Source: an uncultured Pseudomonas sp. | GTDB lineage: Bacteria > Pseudomonadota > Gammaproteobacteria > Pseudomonadales > Pseudomonadaceae | Assembly: GCF_943846705.1 (NCBI RefSeq) | Contig: NZ_OX044366.1 | Coordinates: forward strand, 2,790,001-2,854,000 | Direction: 5' to 3' | Length of the DNA: 64,000 bases | Shown here: in pieces, positions 8,786 through 16,378 of the stretch | Layout: every line of letters starts with the position of its first letter | Position numbering within the stretch: position 1 is the first letter of the stretch | Program-made: the position numbers and the translations under genes | The notes under the pieces: generated by a model | What the model was told of the DNA's origin: nothing | The model's input: only the letters and a program-made list of their open reading frames with translations | Database searches by the model: none

Positions 8786-8876
8786 GGATGGGCGGGCCGC
8801 GCAGGTTGAATGCAGCGATACCCATCAGGTCGGTGGCGATGGGTATCAGCGCTGCGCGCCTCTACCCATCCTACGG
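8786..8876. repeat. REPIN-like inverted pair between atuD and atuE
   Basis: Left arm 8786-8826 (GGATGGGCGGGCC to GCGATACCCATC), spacer 8827-8837, right arm 8838-8876 (GATGGGTATCAGCG to CTACCCATCCTACG). The arms are imperfect inverted copies and share their conserved ends with the elements at 5787 and 7869. It fills the 128-nt atuD-atuE gap. Confidence 0.85.
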
Positions 8877-8886
8877 CTGCCTGGCT

Positions 8887-10047
8887 TTAACCTTTCTTTT
8901 TGCCCGGCAGAATGCCCATCAGCTTGCAGATGATGCCGAGCATGATTTCGTCGGCACCGCCGCCAATCGACACTAGGCGCACGTCGCGGTAAGCGCGTGA
9001 TACCGGGTTGTCCCACATGAAGCCCATGCCGCCCCAGTACTGCAGGCAACTGTCGGTGACTTCACGGCCAAGGCGACCGGCCTTGAGTTTGGCCATGGAC
9101 GCCAGGTTGGTCACATCCTTGCCGTGCACATACTGCTCGGTGGCCTGGTAGACCAGGGCGCGCAGGCACTCGATTTCGGTCTGCAGTTCGGCCATGCGGA
9201 AGTGAATGACCTGGTTGTCGATCAGCGCATTGCCGAAGGTCTTGCGCTCTTTGCAGTACTCGATGGTGGCGCTGACGCAGTGCTCGAGGCTCTTGAGCAT
9301 GTTGGCCGCGCCGAACAGGCGCTCTTCCTGGAACTGCAGCATCTGCATCATGAAGCCCGCGCCTTCATGGCCAATGCGGTAGCGCTGCGGCACGCGCACG
9401 TTGTCGAGGAACACCTGGGCGGTCTCCGAGCTGCGCATGCCGAGTTTGTCCAGATGCGGGCTGACGCTGATGCCCGGGGTGTTCATCGGCACCACGATCA
9501 GCGATTTGTTGACGTGCGGCTTGTCGTCGCTGGTGTTGGCCAGCAGGCACATAAAGTCGGCTGAAGGCGAGTTGGTGATCCACATCTTGCTGCCGTTGAT
9601 CACGTAGTCATCGCCGTCTTTCTTGGCGGTGGTTTTCAGCCCGGCCACATCCGAACCCGCGCCGACTTCGGAGACGCCGATGCAGCCGACCATCTCGCCG
9701 CTGATCGCCGGCTTGAGGAACTCCTCACGCAGCTCGTCGGAACCGAAGCGTGACAGAGCAGGGGTGCACATGTCGGTCTGCACGCCGATGGACATCGGAA
9801 TGCCGCCGCAGTGGATGGTGCCGAACTCTTCGGCAGCGACGATCGAGTAGCTGTAGTCCAGGCCCATGCCGCCGAATTTCTCCGGCTTGGAGATGCCCAG
9901 CAGGCCCAGGTCACCGGCTTTCTTGAAAATCTCGTGAATCGGGAAGCGACCGTCTTTTTCCCACTGTTCGACGTGTGGGTTGATTTCCTTGTCGACGAAG
10001 TTACGAACGGTGCGGCGTAGCTCTTGGTGTTCTTGGGTGAAGATCAT
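8887..10047 (-). CDS. atuD: citronellyl-CoA dehydrogenase AtuD (acyl-CoA dehydrogenase family)
   Basis: 386 aa, the normal acyl-CoA dehydrogenase length. Visible family motifs are CIGVSEVGAGSDVAGL and WITNSPSADFMCLLANT (the two ACAD signature regions), QVFLDNVRVP, and the C-terminal CLQYWGGMGFMWDNPVSRAYRDVRLVSIGGGADEIML with the FAD-binding end. It introduces the first double bond into citronellyl-CoA, passing electrons to ETF. It starts 17 nt after atuC, so the two are co-transcribed. Substrate assignment is by operon. Confidence 0.9.
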   Translation of the reverse strand: MIFTQEHQELRRTVRNFVDKEINPHVEQWEKDGRFPIHEIFKKAGDLGLLGISKPEKFGGMGLDYSYSIVAAEEFGTIHCGGIPMSIGVQTDMCTPALSRFGSDELREEFLKPAISGEMVGCIGVSEVGAGSDVAGLKTTAKKDGDDYVINGSKMWITNSPSADFMCLLANTSDDKPHVNKSLIVVPMNTPGISVSPHLDKLGMRSSETAQVFLDNVRVPQRYRIGHEGAGFMMQMLQFQEERLFGAANMLKSLEHCVSATIEYCKERKTFGNALIDNQVIHFRMAELQTEIECLRALVYQATEQYVHGKDVTNLASMAKLKAGRLGREVTDSCLQYWGGMGFMWDNPVSRAYRDVRLVSIGGGADEIMLGIICKLMGILPGKKKG

Positions 10048-10064
10048 TTTTATTCTCCGAATGA

Positions 10065-11681
10065 TTACAGGCGGGCTACGCCGAATGAATTGGCTTTAAG
10101 CGGGCGTACAGCGGCTTCGGCACAGATATCCAGCAGGTAGCCGAGCAGTTTGCGCGTGTCGCGCGGGTCGATCAGGCCGTCGTCCCACAGGCTGGCCGTG
10201 CCGTACAAGGCGGTCGACTGGCTGTCGAGCTTCTGCGCGGTGACGGTTTCCAGCATGTCGAGCATCTTCGGGTCGGCTTCTTTGCCTTCCTTCAGGTGTT
10301 TTTCCTCGGTGACGATGCGCAGCACTTTGCCGGCCTGAGCGCCGCCCATCACCGCGGTTTTGCTGTTGGGCCAGGCGAAAATAAAGCGCGGGTCCAGGCC
10401 ACGGCCGCACATGGCGTAGTTGCCAGCACCGTAAGAGCCGCCGACGACAATGGTCAGTTTCGGCACCGTGGCGTTGGCCACTGCCTGGATCATCTTCGAG
10501 CCGTGCTTGATCACGCCTTGCTGTTCCGACTCGGTGCCGACCATAAAGCCGGTGGTGTTATGGAAGAACAGAATCGGCGTGTTGCTCTGCTCGCATAGTT
10601 GGATAAATTGCGCCGCCTTGGCCGCACCTTGCGGGGTGATCGGGCCGTTGTTGCCGATAAAGCCACAGGGCTGGCCTTCGATCTGCAAATGGCCGCAGAC
10701 GGTCTGGTTGTCGAACTCGTTCTTGAAGTCGAGAAAGGCCGAGCCGTCGGCGATACGGGCGATGATTTCGCGCACGTCGTAGGGTTTTTTCGGATCTGAC
10801 GGCACCAGGCCGAGCAGCTCTTCGGCCGGGTACAGCGGTTCGCTGTAGCGCTTGGCCGGGCGTGCGGGTAGCTGGGCATTCCACGGCAGCATGGCGAGAA
10901 TATCGCGGGCAATGCGCACGCCGTCAGCATCGTTCTCGGCCAGGTATTCGGCGGTGCCGGCGACCTGTGCGTGCATTTCGGCGCCGCCCAGTTGCTCATC
11001 GGTGGCGATTTCGCCGGTGGCAGCTTTTAGCAGCGGTGGGCCGGCGAGGAACATCTTGGCTTTACCACGTACCACCACCACGTAGTCTGACAGCCCCGGC
11101 TGGTAAGCCCCGCCAGCAGTCGACGAGCCGTGTACCACGGTGATCTGCGGCAGGCCCATGGCGGACATGCGCGCCTGGTTGGCAAAACCGCGTGCGCCTT
11201 CGACGAAGATATCGGCGGCATAGTTGAGGTTGGCGCCGCCACTTTCCGCCAGGGTTACCAGCGGCAGTTTGTTCTCGACGGCGATCTGTTGCAGACGCAG
11301 GGTTTTCTTCAGCCCGGTAGGGGAGATAGTGCCGCCTTTGATCGCGCTGTTACTGGCGGTGATCAGGCAACGTACCCCGGCGATATAGCCGATGCCGGAA
11401 ATGATCCCGCCACCGGCCTGGGTGCCGTCCTTGTCATCGTGCAGCTTGTAGCCGGCCAGCGAGGACAACTCAAGAAACGGCGCGCCGGGATCCAGCAGCA
11501 AATTAAGGCGTTCACGCGGCAGCAGTTGGCCGCGCTTGTTGAATTTTTCCTTGGCGGCAGCGGCCTTGTTCAGGCAGTTCTGCTCGATCTCGCGAAAGCT
11601 CGCCACAGCGGCGAGCATCGCCTCGCGGTTCTTGGCGAAATCGTCGCCATGCACATCGATCTCGGATTGGATAACCGGCAT
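10065..11681 (-). CDS. atuC: geranyl-CoA carboxylase carboxyltransferase beta subunit AtuC
   Basis: 538 aa. Both carboxyltransferase domains of the acyl-CoA carboxylase beta family are present: an N-terminal half with LLPRERLNLLLDPG, VEGARGFANQARMSAMGLPQITVVHGSSTAGGAYQPGL, and a C-terminal half with FFHNTTGFMVG and GGSYGAGNYAMCGRGLDPRFIFAWPNSKTAVMGG. It transfers the carboxyl from AtuF biotin to geranyl-CoA. The neighbouring AtuF supplies the other subunit, though atuD and atuE lie between them. It is 6 nt from atuB. The methylcrotonyl-CoA carboxylase beta subunit is the close paralogue; context favours atuC. Confidence 0.9.
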   Translation of the reverse strand: MPVIQSEIDVHGDDFAKNREAMLAAVASFREIEQNCLNKAAAAKEKFNKRGQLLPRERLNLLLDPGAPFLELSSLAGYKLHDDKDGTQAGGGIISGIGYIAGVRCLITASNSAIKGGTISPTGLKKTLRLQQIAVENKLPLVTLAESGGANLNYAADIFVEGARGFANQARMSAMGLPQITVVHGSSTAGGAYQPGLSDYVVVVRGKAKMFLAGPPLLKAATGEIATDEQLGGAEMHAQVAGTAEYLAENDADGVRIARDILAMLPWNAQLPARPAKRYSEPLYPAEELLGLVPSDPKKPYDVREIIARIADGSAFLDFKNEFDNQTVCGHLQIEGQPCGFIGNNGPITPQGAAKAAQFIQLCEQSNTPILFFHNTTGFMVGTESEQQGVIKHGSKMIQAVANATVPKLTIVVGGSYGAGNYAMCGRGLDPRFIFAWPNSKTAVMGGAQAGKVLRIVTEEKHLKEGKEADPKMLDMLETVTAQKLDSQSTALYGTASLWDDGLIDPRDTRKLLGYLLDICAEAAVRPLKANSFGVARL

Positions 11682-11687
11682 AGGGGC

Positions 11688-12557
11688 TTACTCCTGATCT
11701 TTCAGCACATCGGGCATATAGGCCCGGTGGAAGCCGTTATAGGTCTCGCTGTTTTTCGCCTTGCCCAGCGTCCAGGCACGGGTGCCCTGGCTGGCGGCCC
11801 CGTCGATGCGGATGGTGTTGCCGCTGATAAAGTTGGCCCCTGGCGTGAGCAGGAAGACGATGGCCGCGGCCACCTCTGATTCGCTGCCGATGCGCTGCAA
11901 CGGCACGTGATCCTTGAGTGAGCGGATCATGCTTTTCATGGATTCGGGGTAGGTGTCCATGCCGCTGGAGGCGATCCAGCCCGGCGCTACGGCATTTACC
12001 CGCACGCCGGCGTGGCCCCACTCGTAGGCGGCGGTTTTGGTGAAGTTCTCCATGCCGGCGCGCGCCGCGCCGGAGTGGCCCATGCCGGGCATGCCGCCCC
12101 ACATGTCGGCGAGCATGTTGACGATGCTGCCGCCGTGCTTGCTCATGCTTTGCAGGAACACTTCCTTGGCAATCAGAAAACCACCGACCAGGTTGGTGCG
12201 CACCACGGTCTCGAAGCCTTTCTGGTTAATGCCGATCAGCGGCGCAGGGAACTGGCCGCCGGCATTGTTGACCAGGTGGTGGATCTGCCCGCGCTCGGCG
12301 ACCACGGTTTTGACCATGGCCTTGACCGCGTCTTCGTCACGGATATCGCAGACCTGAAAGCTGGCGCTGCCGCCGTCTGCGCTGATTTCGCTGCAGGTGG
12401 CGTCGAGTTTTTCCAGCTTGCGTCCGACCAGCACCACATGCGCGCCCAGGTGGGCCAGCTCATGAGCGGTGCAACGGCCGATACCGCTGCCGCCGCCGGT
12501 GACCATGATGGTCTGGCCGCTAAACAAGCCGGGTTTAAATACCGAGTCGTAGCGCAT
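11688..12557 (-). CDS. atuB: short-chain dehydrogenase AtuB
   Basis: 289 aa from MRYDSVFKPGLF (ATG 12557-12555). The frame is open further upstream into atuA, but this start lies 2 nt after the atuA stop and matches the SDR N-terminus. It has the TGGGSGIG cofactor loop, NNAGGQFPAPL, and NVLADMWGG in the catalytic Ser region. The usual YxxxK tyrosine is not obvious at the expected place: the sequence there reads HSGAARAGMENFTKTAAYEWG, as in 2,4-dienoyl-CoA-reductase-like SDRs that use other residues. It is thought to act in citronellol/citronellal or acyl-CoA intermediate oxidation-reduction. Confidence 0.87.
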   Translation of the reverse strand: MRYDSVFKPGLFSGQTIMVTGGGSGIGRCTAHELAHLGAHVVLVGRKLEKLDATCSEISADGGSASFQVCDIRDEDAVKAMVKTVVAERGQIHHLVNNAGGQFPAPLIGINQKGFETVVRTNLVGGFLIAKEVFLQSMSKHGGSIVNMLADMWGGMPGMGHSGAARAGMENFTKTAAYEWGHAGVRVNAVAPGWIASSGMDTYPESMKSMIRSLKDHVPLQRIGSESEVAAAIVFLLTPGANFISGNTIRIDGAASQGTRAWTLGKAKNSETYNGFHRAYMPDVLKDQE

Positions 12558-12559
12558 GC

Positions 12560-14359
12560 TTATTGTCCTTGTTCGAGGCTGGCGGCGAGCGCCTGTGGCA
12601 CTGGCACCGGAAACTCCAGCAGCTGCTGAGCAAAGGCCTTGCCTTGCGGGTCGATGCGCAAGCTGGCGATGCCGCCGCCGCCCAGGGCGTTCTCCAGCAG
12701 GAAGTTCAAACTGTGGCTGGCGGGCAGGTACCAGCGCGTAACCTTGCCGTGCTGTGGGTCGAGGGCGTGCTGCATCCATTCGGCCACGGCCGCCTCGCTC
12801 AGCGCAGCGGCGATCCAGGCCAAGTACTCGGGCTTTCTGGCCATTACGCCGATATTGCTGTGGTTGCCCTTGTCGCCGGAGCGCGCCACGGCCAGCTTGA
12901 TTAGCGGCACGCAGGCGTCAGCCTCAGTGCTTGGCAGTGGCGCGGCGATATCCGTGGCGATCTGCGTGCTATCTAGAGCCTCGATTTGCGGCAGGGCGAC
13001 GGGGGTACGTTCGCCGTTCAGTTCCACTTCCAGCGCGCAGGCGCTTTTGTCGGCAAGGAAGCTGAACAGGCGGATCACTGGGTAAACACTCGGGCGGCCG
13101 CCGACTATGCCCGTTAGGCCGGGTGCCATGCCGGTGGCGGCTTGGGCGATCTCGCGGGAGAACAACACCAGGGCTTCTTTTTTGGCGTGACGCACGGCGA
13201 TCTTGATGACGATCTCGCGGCTGTCGGTGCGTTGGCCGTGAGCGCCGTAGGTGGCTTCTGAGCCCAGCAGTTCGATGCTGACTTCTTTATACGGCCCCCA
13301 GCCGCGCTCAGCGAACAGCTCTTCGGTCTTGTTGATGATCGCCTGGCTGACGCGTTGGGCTTTTTTCAGCGCATCGATGCCGGCCATCAGGCAGCTGGCG
13401 GTGCAGCGGAAACCATCAGGGTAGGTGGCGCTGACCTTGTACTGATCGGTCGGCGGCAGGCCGCGTGCGCCTTTTAGCTCAACCCGATGCGGGCCAACCT
13501 GGCTCAGCTCGACCTGGGTGAAATCGCAGACCACGTCAGGCAAGTAATAGGCCCGTGGGTCGCCGATCTCATAGAGCATTTGCTCGCCCACGGTGAAGGT
13601 GCTGATCAGGCCGCCGCTGCCTTCTGGTTTACTCACGACAAAGCTGCCGTCGGCGGCCACTTCCACCACCGGGAAGCCGATGTGTTCGTAGTCCGGCACG
13701 CTTTGCCAGTCGGTGAAATTTCCACCGCTGCACTGTGCGCCGCATTCGATGATGTGCCCGGCCAGTGCGGCTTGAGCCAGCTGGTTGTAGTCGTCCCAGG
13801 CCCAGTTGAACTCATGCACCAGCGCGGCGCTGACCACCGCACTGTCGACCACGCGGCCAGTAATCACAATGTCCGCACCGAGTTTCAATGCTTCGACGAT
13901 GCCCGGTGCGCCCAGATAGGCGTTAACCGACACACAGAAGGGCGGTAGCGCGGCGCCGCTAAACATCTCCACGGTGCCGGCCTTGGCCAACTCGCCGAGC
14001 TTGGCTTGCAGGTTGTCGCCATGCAGCACGGCAATCTTCAGCTCGACCCCGGCCTGCTCGCAGGCACTGGCAAGGGCCGCCGCGCAGGCGCTGGGGTTAA
14101 CCCCGCCGGCGTTGCTGATCACACGAATTTGCTTGGCGGCGATGTCCTGCAGCAACGGCGCGAGGGTTTCGACGAAATCGGTGGCGTAGCCGGCGTCGGG
14201 TTTCTTCATCCGCGCCCCGGCCATGATCGACATGGTCACTTCGGCCAGATAGTCGAATACCAGGTAATCCAGTTCGGTGCCATTTACCAACTGGGCGGCG
14301 GCGGTGCTGGTATCCCCCCAAAACGCGGAAGCACAGCCGATGCGTACGGTTTTAGTCAT
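12560..14359 (-). CDS. atuA: AtuA, DUF1446 acyclic terpene utilisation protein
   Basis: 599 aa from MTKTVRIGCASAFWGDT (ATG 14359-14357). The N-terminal 450 residues are the DUF1446/AtuA domain (TELDYLVFDYLAEVTMSI, RVISNAGGVNP, GADIVITGRVVDSA, GAQCSGGNFTDWQ). The C-terminal region (about 490-599, PLIKLAVARSGDKGNHSNIGV) is the AtuA-like extension. The protein is essential for acyclic terpene growth in P. aeruginosa, but its biochemical step is not established as far as I know. It is the first gene of the operon and is divergent from atuR, with operator-like palindromes between them. Confidence 0.92.
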   Translation of the reverse strand: MTKTVRIGCASAFWGDTSTAAAQLVNGTELDYLVFDYLAEVTMSIMAGARMKKPDAGYATDFVETLAPLLQDIAAKQIRVISNAGGVNPSACAAALASACEQAGVELKIAVLHGDNLQAKLGELAKAGTVEMFSGAALPPFCVSVNAYLGAPGIVEALKLGADIVITGRVVDSAVVSAALVHEFNWAWDDYNQLAQAALAGHIIECGAQCSGGNFTDWQSVPDYEHIGFPVVEVAADGSFVVSKPEGSGGLISTFTVGEQMLYEIGDPRAYYLPDVVCDFTQVELSQVGPHRVELKGARGLPPTDQYKVSATYPDGFRCTASCLMAGIDALKKAQRVSQAIINKTEELFAERGWGPYKEVSIELLGSEATYGAHGQRTDSREIVIKIAVRHAKKEALVLFSREIAQAATGMAPGLTGIVGGRPSVYPVIRLFSFLADKSACALEVELNGERTPVALPQIEALDSTQIATDIAAPLPSTEADACVPLIKLAVARSGDKGNHSNIGVMARKPEYLAWIAAALSEAAVAEWMQHALDPQHGKVTRWYLPASHSLNFLLENALGGGGIASLRIDPQGKAFAQQLLEFPVPVPQALAASLEQGQ

Positions 14360-14403
14360 TGCGATAGGTCCCGCCACACATGAATAAGGTGATTTGAAGG
14401 CTA

Positions 14404-14475
14404 CCAAGCAAGCGCTTGGTTGAAAAGCCCTTGGGTGAATCTTTCTGCTTCAAATGCACCCAAGCGCTTGCTTGG
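14404..14475. promoter_or_regulatory. AtuR operator pair in the atuA-atuR intergenic region
   Basis: CCAAGCAAGCGCTTGG (14404-14419) and its exact reverse complement CCAAGCGCTTGCTTGG (14460-14475) are separated by 40 nt. Each contains the perfect 10-mer CAAGCGCTTG. AtuR of P. aeruginosa is reported to bind two palindromes between atuR and atuA with similar spacing (recalled, not checked). A degenerate third core, CAAGCACTTG, lies at 14510-14519. Confidence 0.85.
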
Positions 14476-14574
14476 GTGGCCGGCTCAGCATAAATTTCAC
14501 CAATAACGACAAGCACTTGGATGCAAACGCAGAGGGTGTTGGATTCAAGGCGATAAGGCGGGAGAGTATTTAGC

Positions 14575-15198
14575 GTGGATGATCAACAAGCGCAGGCGGT
14601 GATGCAGGATCTGGTGGCCAGTGGGCAGGTCACCGATCCGGACAGTGCGCGCGGCAAACTGCTGCAAACCGCAGCGCACCTGTTTCGCAGTAAGGGTTAT
14701 GAGCGCACCACGGTGCGTGATCTGGCCAGCGCTGTGGGCATTCAGTCCGGCAGCATCTTTCATCACTTCAAGAGTAAGGACGAAATCCTCCGCTCGGTGA
14801 TGGAGGAAACCATCCGCTACAACACCGCGCTGATGAATGCCTCGCTGGCTGAAGCGAGCGATCTGCGCGGCCGGGTGCTGGCGCTGATCCGCTGTGAGTT
14901 GCAGTCGATCATGGGCGGCACTGGCGAGGCGATGGCGGTGCTGGTGTATGAATGGCGCTCGCTGTCAGAGCCTAGCCAGGCGTTTATCCTCGAACTGCGT
15001 GACAACTACGAGCAGCTCTGGCTTGAGGTGCTGGGTGAGGCTAGTGCGGCCGGCTATTTCAAGGCCGACCCTTTTATTATGCGGCGCCTGCTTATGGGGG
15101 CGCTCAGCTGGACCAATACCTGGTTCCGTCCCGAGGGCGCGGTATCGCTCGATCAGCTAGCCGAAGAAGCCCTGTCACTGGTTATTAAGGAAGCCTGA
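14575..15198 (+). CDS. atuR: TetR-family repressor AtuR
   Basis: 207 aa, GTG start at 14575 with a GGGAG ribosome site. The N-terminal extension of about 25 residues is followed by a TetR helix-turn-helix, about 26-75 (ARGKLLQTAAHLFRSKGYERTTVRDLASAVGIQSGSIFHHFKSKDEILRSV). The ligand-binding helical domain follows. It is divergent from atuABCDEFG and represses that operon; the inducer is expected to be a terpenoid-CoA intermediate (inference). The operator-like 16-mers just upstream suggest autoregulation. Confidence 0.92.
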   Translation: MDDQQAQAVMQDLVASGQVTDPDSARGKLLQTAAHLFRSKGYERTTVRDLASAVGIQSGSIFHHFKSKDEILRSVMEETIRYNTALMNASLAEASDLRGRVLALIRCELQSIMGGTGEAMAVLVYEWRSLSEPSQAFILELRDNYEQLWLEVLGEASAAGYFKADPFIMRRLLMGALSWTNTWFRPEGAVSLDQLAEEALSLVIKEA

Positions 15199-15311
15199 GC
15201 AAATTGAGCTACGCTTAGATGGCACTTTGATAGTATTTTGGCGTCAACGGGCTGCAGATTTTCCGGTGCACCCACGCAGTTGCAATACCTTGTCTGCTCC
15301 GAGGTTTTCGC

Positions 15312-16118
15312 TTGGCCATGCTGTTAAAAGCGTTACTACTTGGCTTGATGCTCTCTGCGGCCTGCTTTGCGCAGGCTGTAGAAGAGGTGCGAGTGGGGGC
15401 CTATCATTTCCCGCCCTATGCAATTAAACCGGAAAGTCAGCAGGTAGGCGGCCTGCTGCCGGAGTTGCTGCAAGCGCTTAATCAATTGCAGAGCGACTAC
15501 CGCTTCACCCTCGTCGCCACCTCGGTCATGCGCCGTTACCGTGATATGCAAAGTGGTCGCTTCGATCTGATGTTCTTCGAGTCGCCAGGCTGGGGTTGGC
15601 AGGGTGTCCCGCATGCACCGCTGGATTTGCGCATCGAAGATGCCGAGGTGTATGTCACACGCCAGCAGGCGGGGCGTGACGAGAGCTACTTCGATGATCT
15701 CAAGGGCAAGCGTATGGCCCTTTACAGTGGCTATCACTATGGCTTTGCCGGGTTCAACTCGGACAAGCAGTTCCTGACGGATAACTTCCGTGCCGTGCTG
15801 ACTTATTCACATGACAGCAACCTGAATATGCTGCTGCGCGACCGAGCCGATGTGGCAGTAATCACCCGCTCTTACTTGCGCGCCTACCAGCAGCGCTACC
15901 CGGAGCAGAGCCGCGCCTTGCTGATTTCCGAGCGCGTCGATCAGTACTATCGCCATCACGCACTGTTGCGTCCTCGAGCGCCCATCCAGCCTGAGCAGTT
16001 TATGGCGCTGTATGAGGCGCTCCATGATAATGGGGCGCTGGAGAAAATTTTCAGTCGTTATCAGATCCGCGTCGTACCCGCTGCAGCGGATAGCTCAACC
16101 ACCGCTACAACAGATTGA
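15312..16118 (+). CDS. periplasmic substrate-binding protein, family 3 type
   Basis: 268 aa from TTG 15312, which has GAGG at 7-nt spacing. The in-frame ATG at 15318 is the alternative start but has a poorer spacing. Signal peptide MLLKALLLGLMLSAACFAQA is followed by the mature start VEEVRVGAYHFPPYAIKP, the usual opening of a family-3 solute-binding domain. YRDMQSGRFDLMFFESPGWGWQG, GKRMALYSGYHYGFAGF and DVAVITRSYL are in the expected order. No permease or ATPase gene is nearby, so it is either an orphan binding protein or a sensor partner. Ligand unknown; amino-acid-like is the family norm. Confidence 0.8.
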   Translation: MAMLLKALLLGLMLSAACFAQAVEEVRVGAYHFPPYAIKPESQQVGGLLPELLQALNQLQSDYRFTLVATSVMRRYRDMQSGRFDLMFFESPGWGWQGVPHAPLDLRIEDAEVYVTRQQAGRDESYFDDLKGKRMALYSGYHYGFAGFNSDKQFLTDNFRAVLTYSHDSNLNMLLRDRADVAVITRSYLRAYQQRYPEQSRALLISERVDQYYRHHALLRPRAPIQPEQFMALYEALHDNGALEKIFSRYQIRVVPAAADSSTTATTD

Positions 16119-16131
16119 CGGCCCCTCGGCA

Positions 16132-16299
16132 TCAACCCTCGCGAGCGTCCTTGGCCTCTTGCTCAAGCTCGCGCTGCCGAATCTTGCTCAGCTGTTCCTC
16201 GCTCAACGGCAGTGGCTTGGCGGTGCGCAGCAGCACCATCAGGCCACCGACGATGGAGCCCAGCACCACAAGCATCAATAGCCAGATATACCAAGTCAT
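16132..16299 (-). CDS. small single-pass membrane protein, DUF2897-like
   Basis: 55 aa from MTWYIWLLMLVVLGS (ATG 16299-16297). One N-terminal transmembrane helix (about 3-25) is followed by a short charged cytoplasmic tail (TAKPLPLSEEQLSKIRQRELEQEA). The pattern matches the DUF2897 family of gammaproteobacterial small membrane proteins; function unknown. It lies just upstream of the convergent binding-protein gene and 79 nt upstream of the DAHP synthase stop. Confidence 0.7.
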   Translation of the reverse strand: MTWYIWLLMLVVLGSIVGGLMVLLRTAKPLPLSEEQLSKIRQRELEQEAKDAREG

Positions 16300-16378
16300 G
16301 GGGCGCTCCTCGTGTGTGGGGGAGTGTTCACCATAACCTGCCAGCGGCTGGTCTGTCAGATCAGCCGCTGACACTGGC

